Positions 1-4,498 of a stretch of 6,835 nt of DNA are shown piece after piece. The notes beneath the pieces are model-generated. The model did not search any database. It worked only from the letters and a program-made list of their open reading frames with translations, and had not been told where the DNA came from. The first letter of the stretch is position 1. Every line of letters begins with the position of its first letter. Made by a program: the position numbers and the translations under genes. The DNA is from Acidimicrobiaceae bacterium (lineage in GTDB: Bacteria > Actinomycetota > Acidimicrobiia > Acidimicrobiales > Palsa-688), in assembly GCA_003158835.1 (NCBI GenBank), contig PMLI01000380.1, forward strand, positions 3,826 to 10,660. The letters are read 5' to 3'.

Positions 1-48
1 GGAGCCGGTTGCCGCTGATCCGGTCCCGGAGGTCGAAACCCCGCTCCC

Positions 49-540
49 CTAGCTCAGAGGCCGGTACATCACCAGGAGGCGGGCTGTGAAGCCGCCGGAC
101 TCGAAAAAGCTCTTTACGGCTCGACTTCCGGGCAGGGCACTGGCATCTACGCCGGTACAGCCCTGTGAGCGGCACCAGGACATCAGGGACTCGGCCATCG
201 CCCGCCCTACACCGGCGCGGCGGGCGTGGGAGCTCACATACAGTTCCTGGACGACCCCGAGGCGCTCAGGCGCGGCGAGCGGCCGCACCACGCAGCTGCC
301 GTAGCCGACGACCTCGCCACCCAAGGCTCCGACGACCAGTCGCTCGGCCGGGTCCGCCGCCTGGCGACTGAAAGAGGTTGCCAGGGGACGATCACGTCCG
401 TTGAGGCCCAACAGCACTCGTCCGCCCCTCATGACATCCAGCTCCGACTCGGCTGCTTCGTAGAGTTGGACCAGGCGAGCGATGTCGCCCTGGCCGGCCG
501 AGCGGACTTCGGGCTGGGCGGCCGCCGGCAAGGGCGTCAC
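49..540 (-). CDS. GNAT family N-acetyltransferase
   Basis: Protein of 163 residues with the GNAT fold, which transfers an acetyl group from acetyl-CoA to an amine on a small molecule or protein. The acetyl-CoA-binding motif A is VQELYVSSHARRAGVGRAMAESL at 97-119, with the R/Q-x-x-G-x-G/A loop as R107-R-A-G110-V-G112. Motif B is visible as SRAVKSFFESGGF at 139-151, followed by a last strand ARLLVMYRPL. The segment between the first helix and the following strands (residues ~30-65) is longer than in minimal GNATs. The start is a GTG at 540, overlapping the previous gene's stop by 4 bp (GTGA), which suggests translational coupling. No better in-frame start exists until a Met at residue 37, which would remove the first helix. 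The substrate cannot be inferred. Gene boundaries and family are well supported; about 48 bases downstream to the window edge show no recognisable feature. Confidence 0.9.
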   Translation of the reverse strand: MTPLPAAAQPEVRSAGQGDIARLVQLYEAAESELDVMRGGRVLLGLNGRDRPLATSFSRQAADPAERLVVGALGGEVVGYGSCVVRPLAAPERLGVVQELYVSSHARRAGVGRAMAESLMSWCRSQGCTGVDASALPGSRAVKSFFESGGFTARLLVMYRPLS

Positions 541-1100
541 CCCAGGAGCTGCTCGGCTCGGTTCAGGATGGTCCTACGCCCGCGGGTAGCCCCCTCGTAG
601 GCCCGGACAGCCGCCACCTCTTCGTGCGAGAGCCCGGCCAGGCGCTGGACCACTTGCGGCGCCGAGAGGGAATCGTAGCTGGGTATGGCGAGATCGGACA
701 CACCAGGGGCGGCCCCTGCGGGCGGGGCGACGGCCGACCTGGTGGCCGCGGCCCGGCTCCCCGCCACCGGCCGGGTGGCCGCGGCCCGGCTCGCCACCAC
801 CGGCCGGCTCGTGGTAGCCCCGCCGGTGTGGGGGCCGGGGTCGGTTGTCGTCGAAGGCCGCCACCGGAACGGGATGGCGCGGCTGGACGTAGCCATGCTC
901 CGCAGTTGCTTGTAACCCTGCTGCACGGCCAGCTGCCCGACCGTTCGCGCCAGGCCCACCCGCGGGGTCAGGCGGGAACGGCCCTTGCGCGCCATGGCGG
1001 GCATGGCGTCGGCAATGCTGAGGGCTAGGCCCAGAGGGCCGTAAACGGCCAAGTCGAGCACGCGCTCCGCCGGCGACTTCTGGATGGAAGGCTCGGTCAT
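537..1100 (-). CDS. Small basic protein resembling actinobacterial lipid-droplet-associated proteins
   Basis: Protein of 187 residues in three parts. Residues 10-70 contain a hydrophobic, possibly amphipathic stretch (LDLAVYGPLGLALSIADAM) followed by Arg/Lys-rich sequence. Residues ~71-135 are an Ala/Pro/Arg/Thr-rich, probably disordered linker that holds an 11-residue tandem repeat. Residues ~136-187 form a conserved-looking helical motif: IPSYDSLSAPQVVQRLAGL, then EEVAAVRAYE and RGRRTIL. The same arrangement (hydrophobic N-terminus, variable linker, terminal motif of the Y-x-S-L...L...L-x-x-L...YE...R type) is what I recall from actinobacterial lipid-droplet-associated proteins, and that is the best guess, but localisation is unproven. 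The C-terminal motif alone might be a general interaction module. The ATG at 1100 has only a poorly spaced GGGGA before it, so expression may depend on the upstream DUF4193 gene. The stop codon overlaps the start of the acetyltransferase gene. Confidence 0.75.
   Translation of the reverse strand: MTEPSIQKSPAERVLDLAVYGPLGLALSIADAMPAMARKGRSRLTPRVGLARTVGQLAVQQGYKQLRSMATSSRAIPFRWRPSTTTDPGPHTGGATTSRPVVASRAAATRPVAGSRAAATRSAVAPPAGAAPGVSDLAIPSYDSLSAPQVVQRLAGLSHEEVAAVRAYEGATRGRRTILNRAEQLLG
741..806 (-). repeat. 33-bp tandem repeat, two copies, inside the small basic protein gene
   Basis: Positions 741-773 and 774-806 are direct copies that match at 31 of 33 bases. They are in frame and encode the 11-residue units RPVVASRAAAT and RPVAGSRAAAT (residues 99-120) in the low-complexity linker. 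The copies look like a recent in-frame slippage duplication; copy number may differ between related strains. Confidence 0.85.
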
Positions 1101-1149
1101 GTCCCCAAACTAGCGCCGCCCGACGGCAACGACCGCCCGCGGCGCGAGT

Positions 1150-1635
1150 TCAGACGCAGTCTCGGCAGAGCTGGCGTTCCTTGTCGGCCAGCTGGCTCTG
1201 GTGCTTGACGAGGAAACATGACTGACAAACGAACTCCCCCGGTTGCTTGGGCAGCACCCGGGTCGTCGTGTCGCCCCTCTCGTCGCCTTCGGCGTCCTCT
1301 TCTTCCTCGTCCTCGTCGTCCTCATCGTCGTCGTCCCCCGACACCACGAGGCGGGACTTCAAGATCACGTCCAGGCTGGCCTCTACGTCGTCTCCGTTTT
1401 CCTCGTCTTCGTCCTCGTAGTCCTCGTCCTCATCGGCGCCCAGGAGGGGGTCGGCTTCGCTCTCGGCACCCTCGACTTCGCTGTCGTCGGTCTCTATCAC
1501 GTCGAGGTCGCCGTCGTCATCCAGATCCTCTTCGCCGATCTCTTCGGCCTCGAGGTCCAGGTCTTCTTCGTCAATGTCCTCCGGCAAAGCCGGGCCTTCG
1601 TCAAGTAGCTGGTCGTCGAAATCTTCGTCAGGCAT
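1150..1635 (-). CDS. DUF4193 family protein: highly acidic N-terminus plus C-terminal four-Cys zinc ribbon
   Basis: Protein of 161 residues. About 65 of the first 120 residues are Asp or Glu, against only three Lys/Arg there; residues 101-114 are an unbroken acidic run. The only non-acidic island in this part is SLDVILKSRLVVSG at 87-100, probably a short structured segment. The C-terminal 37 residues contain the DUF4193 core: RVLPKQPGEFVCQSCFLV, then RQLCRDC, giving C137-x2-C140 ... C157-x2-C160, a likely zinc-binding ribbon. DUF4193 proteins are widespread in Actinomycetota; their function is not established. Mycobacterial members as I recall them are around 100 residues, so the acidic region here looks enlarged. 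The long acidic region suggests binding to a basic partner such as a nucleic-acid-binding protein, but this is only inference. It has a strong ribosome binding site and appears to lead a unit with the next two genes (48-50 bp gap). Confidence 0.88.
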   Translation of the reverse strand: MPDEDFDDQLLDEGPALPEDIDEEDLDLEAEEIGEEDLDDDGDLDVIETDDSEVEGAESEADPLLGADEDEDYEDEDEENGDDVEASLDVILKSRLVVSGDDDDEDDEDEEEEDAEGDERGDTTTRVLPKQPGEFVCQSCFLVKHQSQLADKERQLCRDCV

Positions 1636-1644
1636 GGGCAAGTT

Positions 1645-1649
1645 TCCTT
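1645..1649 (-). promoter_or_regulatory. Ribosome binding site that fixes the DUF4193 start
   Basis: The minus strand has AAGGA inside GAAGGAAAC, nine bases before the ATG at 1635. It is the clearest Shine-Dalgarno sequence in the window. It decides between this start and the longer in-frame options (ATG at 1758, TTG at 1848), which would add a Pro/Arg/Cys-rich extension unlike the acidic protein that follows. Confidence 0.75.
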
Positions 1650-1706
1650 CAGCAAGCACGGTCAAGCACACAGGATGGCACGTGCCGCGCTTTAGCGGCG
1701 GCGGGC

Positions 1707-1712
1707 ATGCTA
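1707..1712 (-). promoter_or_regulatory. Candidate -10 element for the DUF4193 unit (proximal)
   Basis: The minus strand reads TAGCAT here, which fits the TANNNT pattern common for actinobacterial -10 boxes and would start a transcript about 65 bases before the DUF4193 ATG. No good -35 box lies at 17-18 bases upstream. It competes with the distal candidate; at most one of the two is likely to be the main promoter. Confidence 0.2.
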
Positions 1713-1754
1713 AGCGAACCTCGGCGCATCCACCAGTCGGGCTCCTCCGGAGGT

Positions 1755-1783
1755 CCATTACCTCTACCCGGAGGGTCGTCCAA
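1755..1783 (-). promoter_or_regulatory. Candidate sigma-70-type promoter for the DUF4193 unit (distal)
   Basis: On the minus strand TTGGAC (1783-1778) and TAATGG (1760-1755) are separated by exactly 17 bases. This is a partial match to the -35 and -10 boxes and would give a leader of about 110 bases before the ATG at 1635. The match is imperfect and was found by eye, so it is a weak call. Confidence 0.22.
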
Positions 1784-2013
1784 CTCGGGTCGCAGGGCGA
1801 CCCGGGGGCCTTTGGTGCCGCCAACGCACGCCCCGGAATATGACCCAAAGCAGTGTCGATGTCGTTGTCTACTTGGCTCCCCGGGCCCCTGCCCGAGCGC
1901 TGCAGGGAACTCGCCCCCGCAGACCTCGGGATAATGATGACGCGCGGTGGTCCCGGTGGGCAACTGGCAAAAACTGCTGTCTAGCTGCGCCTTTTCGCGT
2001 AGCGCCTGCTCAG

Positions 2014-2040
2014 CGGGTCGCGAGGGTTCCTCGTCCCCCG
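2014..2040 (-). terminator. Candidate terminator hairpin after the ThyX-like gene
   Basis: Starting 17 bases after the ThyX-like stop codon, the minus strand can fold CGGG / CGAGG-AAC-CCTCG / CCCG. This gives a 4-bp outer stem, a 3x3 internal loop, a 5-bp inner stem and a 3-base loop. No U-run follows directly, so it is not a classical intrinsic terminator; high-GC actinobacteria often end transcripts with such hairpins. It could also simply be chance pairing in GC-rich DNA. Confidence 0.3.
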
Positions 2041-2057
2041 ATGGGCGGCGGGGCGGG

Positions 2058-3728
2058 CTAGCGAGCCCCGCTCCGGCGCCGCGCCTCGGCCCGGCGCTCG
2101 GCCTGAAGGCGTCCCAAGCCGTGCTCGGCTTCCTCTTCAGGGCCGGAGTGGTCCACGAAGCGCATCATCTCCGCCAGGGCGCCATGCCCGGCTTTCCCGG
2201 CTATCAGGCGGTGCATCTGCTGGCAGACGTCGCGGTACTCGGGATGGCCCTGGGGGGTGGTGCGCAGTTCCAGCATGTGCATGGCGGCGCGGGCGTTCAA
2301 CTGGACGCTGTAGCGCACCCGGTGGGCCAGGGTGACGGCATAGGCAGCAACGGTAGGGCCGAAATATTCCCCGAGCGCCTCGTACAGTGCGGCCGAACGG
2401 CTCATGACTTCTTCGTAGGCGGGGGACCCCCCGGCGTCGGTTACGACTGCGGGCATGGTGTAACCGTGATACGGGGTGAGGCCCTGCCACTCGATGGTGA
2501 GTAGACGGTGCCTTTGCAGGTCCCGGAACGCCCCGTAGTCGGAGATCACGTCGAACCGGTAACTGCAGCGCTCCAGGGCGCGTCCCGGGCGGTGGCGGCG
2601 GTTGAGCCGTTCGCCGGCGTACTTGTCCATGACCTCGAGGCGCTGGGCCACGGGCATCGCCGCCACGCGCCCCGCCAGATCCTCCTCCCCCAGGTGGCTG
2701 TAGGGGTAGAGCATTGCCGTCACCACTTTCACCTCGGCGTCGGGGTCCCAGTCCACCAGCGCGACTTGCGGGCCGGCCCTGGTGGCGGGACCGGGCCCCG
2801 GGCCGCCGTCCGGCCCGAAAATGGCGCTTACGAGATCGGTCATGGCGGCGTCATTATTTTCCCGGTACTTCGACCAGGCGCTCCCCCGGTCGGCGACGTC
2901 GACGCGCCGGACCCAGGAAGGAATGACCTTGCGCAGTTCGGCCAGCATCAGGTCGGAATATTCGCGGGCCTCGGGCAGCGGGTGGGCCCGCATTCGCAGC
3001 AAAAGTCCTTCGTAGGCCTGGCCGGAGCCGTAAATACCGAGGTTGGAAGTGGCCGCCGAGGGCAATAAGCCCCGCACGGTGTCGAACGCCTTGGCCTTCA
3101 ACGCTTGCCGGTGGGCAAAATCGCTGTCGCCCGGCACCTTGGGGTAGCACTGCGAAAACCAGTCGTAAAGCACCGGCAGCAATTGTGCGTACGCATCGAA
3201 CATGCGGTCCATATCGCCCACGTACCTGGCCCCCAGGGGCGATGCCAGTATTTCGGGGCTACGGTAATAGCGGTACCGGCCGTTCGGTAAACGGGTGTCG
3301 TAGGCGACATAGCGGGTCGACTTTTCCATATAGGACATGAGCCGACCGCGCTCGAGCACCTTTGTGAGCAGGTTGGAAGCCTGCTCACAGGCGAGGTGGA
3401 CCCCGCCCAGCTGGGCCACCGAATCGTCGCCGTACTCGAAGAAAACGCGATCGTACAGCTGCTCGGCCCGGGCCAGGCCCACGGTGGCGTCGACGCCGTG
3501 GTCGCCGCTCATGTCCAGGTCGCCCACGAACTCGTCCAGGAACAGCCGGCGCAGGCTCTTGGCCGTGCGGGAATAACGGGCGAACAGCGCCCCCTTTACG
3601 ACTTCGGGCAGGTTGACGAGCGCAAAGACGGGTCCCTCGAGGTTGGTGAAGTAACGCCGGAGCACGTCGGCCTCCTCGGCGGTCCAGGTCTCCTGTGCGT
3701 AAGGGACGTCGCCCCCGTGCGAACTCAT
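2058..3728 (-). CDS. Tandem ThyX-like protein (FAD-dependent thymidylate synthase homologue, two diverged domains)
   Basis: Protein of 556 residues, about twice the length of classical ThyX, the flavin enzyme that makes dTMP from dUMP with methylene-tetrahydrofolate. Both halves carry ThyX marks. The signature RHRxxSxNxxSxRY appears as R127-G-R129-L-M-S132-Y-M-E-K-S137-T-R139-Y140 in the first half, where His is replaced by Gly and Asn by Met. In the second half it is R406-H407-R408-L-L-T411-I-E-W-Q-G-L-T, where the later Ser and Arg are lost. The C-terminal ThyX block NAR...H...LR...PE.R is intact in the second half (N478-A-R480, H484, L488-R489, H495-P-E-Y-R499). In the first half, residues 234-261 align with it without gaps (LLLR and PEAREYSDLM kept, NAR replaced by GSG). 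The last ~30 residues are a charged Glu/Arg tail. ATG 3728 has no strong ribosome binding site, and no better start is seen nearby upstream. Homology to ThyX is clear; thymidylate synthase activity is uncertain because neither half has the full signature. Confidence 0.82.
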   Translation of the reverse strand: MSSHGGDVPYAQETWTAEEADVLRRYFTNLEGPVFALVNLPEVVKGALFARYSRTAKSLRRLFLDEFVGDLDMSGDHGVDATVGLARAEQLYDRVFFEYGDDSVAQLGGVHLACEQASNLLTKVLERGRLMSYMEKSTRYVAYDTRLPNGRYRYYRSPEILASPLGARYVGDMDRMFDAYAQLLPVLYDWFSQCYPKVPGDSDFAHRQALKAKAFDTVRGLLPSAATSNLGIYGSGQAYEGLLLRMRAHPLPEAREYSDLMLAELRKVIPSWVRRVDVADRGSAWSKYRENNDAAMTDLVSAIFGPDGGPGPGPATRAGPQVALVDWDPDAEVKVVTAMLYPYSHLGEEDLAGRVAAMPVAQRLEVMDKYAGERLNRRHRPGRALERCSYRFDVISDYGAFRDLQRHRLLTIEWQGLTPYHGYTMPAVVTDAGGSPAYEEVMSRSAALYEALGEYFGPTVAAYAVTLAHRVRYSVQLNARAAMHMLELRTTPQGHPEYRDVCQQMHRLIAGKAGHGALAEMMRFVDHSGPEEEAEHGLGRLQAERRAEARRRSGAR

Positions 3729-3773
3729 GCGAGGAGCCAGCCTACGAGGCGGCCTGGCCCCGTTGGGGGATGC

Positions 3774-4469
3774 TCAGACGCCCCCGGGGGCGGCCGCAGA
3801 CGCCTCTACAAGGGCGATGGCGAAGCCGTCGTGGCCCTTGCTCCCGACCGTCTGCAGGGCCGAAGCGGTTATGGCGGGCTGGCCCGCCATGGCCTCGAAC
3901 AGCCGTCGCGTGGCGATCACGTTCGGGTCTGTGCTGGCCGGCTCCGCTACCTGCCCTTTGCGTACCACGTTGTCCACCACGATGGCCCCCCCGGGACGGG
4001 TGAGGCGCAGGGCCCAGTCGAAGTAGGCGGCGTTGTTGGGCTTGTCCGCATCTATGAAAGTGAGGTCGAAACTGGCCGGGCCGGGGTTGTGAGCCAGGCG
4101 CGCCAGCGTGCCTAGAGCCGGGCCGACTATGACCTCGACCCGGTCGGACAGGCCGGCGTGGGCGATGTTGGCCTCGGCCACCCGGGCGTGGTGGGGGCTG
4201 ACCTCCAGTGTGTACAGCTTGCCGTCGGCGGGCAGTGCCCGGCCCAGCCAGATGGCGCTGTAACCCCCCAGCGACCCGATCTCGAGCACCCGTCGCGCCC
4301 CCATCAATCGCGCCAGCACGTACAGGAACTTCCCCTGCAGCGCCGTGACGCTGATAGCGGGCAGGCCGGCGTCGGCCGCCGCCTGCTGGGCACGGTGCAG
4401 TACGGCGTCCTCGGTCACGAGCACGCTCTCGAGGTAGTTGTCGACATCGGCCCAACTCAGGTCGCTCAT
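3774..4469 (-). CDS. SAM-dependent class I O-methyltransferase (COMT-like, Methyltransf_3 family)
   Basis: Predicted soluble enzyme of 231 residues that moves a methyl group from S-adenosylmethionine to a hydroxyl, probably of a catechol-like small molecule, using a divalent metal. The SAM-binding motif I is VLEIGSLGGYSAIWLG at 61-76, and the acidic residue that would hold the SAM ribose is E89 in YTLEVS. The family's metal ligands are present: D140 in FIDADK (with K143 at the usual catalytic lysine place) and D166-N167 in VVDNVV. The C-terminal GFAIAL strand is also typical. Length matches bacterial COG4122 members. The ATG at 4469 is chosen because it starts the normal N-terminal helix (WADVDNYLESVL); the same frame stays open further upstream only as a shadow of the helicase gene, with low-complexity Gly/Pro/Arg sequence. 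Shine-Dalgarno sequence is weak. It lies between helicase and ThyX-like gene with short gaps, so co-transcription is likely. The natural substrate cannot be told from the sequence. Confidence 0.92.
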   Translation of the reverse strand: MSDLSWADVDNYLESVLVTEDAVLHRAQQAAADAGLPAISVTALQGKFLYVLARLMGARRVLEIGSLGGYSAIWLGRALPADGKLYTLEVSPHHARVAEANIAHAGLSDRVEVIVGPALGTLARLAHNPGPASFDLTFIDADKPNNAAYFDWALRLTRPGGAIVVDNVVRKGQVAEPASTDPNVIATRRLFEAMAGQPAITASALQTVGSKGHDGFAIALVEASAAAPGGV

Positions 4470-4498
4470 CGGGCCATTCTTACCGGTCGTCGGGCCGC

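Larger units (their letters stand above)
1636..2057. other. 422-bp intergenic region without a convincing gene
   Basis: This gap separates the helicase-methyltransferase-ThyX unit from the DUF4193 unit. It holds the hairpin at 2014-2040, a short T-run on the minus strand near 1969-1973, two weak promoter candidates for the DUF4193 gene, a 10-bp perfect palindrome (cctccggagg, 1744-1753) and a small hairpin gccgc-N6-gcggc at 1684-1699 within the likely leader of the DUF4193 message. Reading frames across it give Pro/Gly/Arg-rich low-complexity peptides with no family resemblance, so I call no protein here. I recognise no tRNA, RNase P RNA, tmRNA, SRP RNA or known riboswitch. An unrecognised small RNA cannot be excluded. 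Confidence 0.6.

Noticed and set aside
21..50. tRNA T-arm-like sequence near the left edge (minus-strand TTTCGAC loop)
   Set aside because: The 5-bp stem includes a mismatch-type G-T pair and the loop is shifted from the TTCRA consensus. No acceptor, D or anticodon arms can be placed, since the sequence runs into the acetyltransferase gene.
1243..1608. Plus-strand open frame that would encode a very hydrophobic, membrane-like protein
   Set aside because: It is the antisense of the acidic DUF4193 gene: Asp/Glu codons GAC and GAG read as GTC and CTC (Val, Leu) on the other strand. The minus-strand reading has a ribosome binding site and a recognisable zinc ribbon.
1636..1848. N-terminal extension of the DUF4193 protein from TTG 1848 or ATG 1758
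   Set aside because: The extra 41-71 residues are Pro/Arg/Cys-rich and unlike the acidic protein, while the ATG at 1635 has a well-spaced AAGGA and matches the start of the acidic composition.
1649..1963. Minus-strand frame of 104 residues in the intergenic region
   Set aside because: No family resemblance, Pro/Gly/Arg/His-rich composition typical of random frames in GC-rich DNA, no good ribosome binding site, and its end nearly abuts the true ribosome binding site of the next gene.
3758..3769. Short cccc-gtt-gggg hairpin between the methyltransferase and ThyX-like genes
   Set aside because: Only a 4-bp stem with no U-run; expected by chance in such GC-rich DNA and not enough to call a terminator.
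3742..4455. Second long minus-strand frame across the methyltransferase gene
   Set aside because: Arg/Gly/Pro-rich translation without motifs; it is a shadow of the methyltransferase gene, which carries all expected catalytic residues in the other frame.
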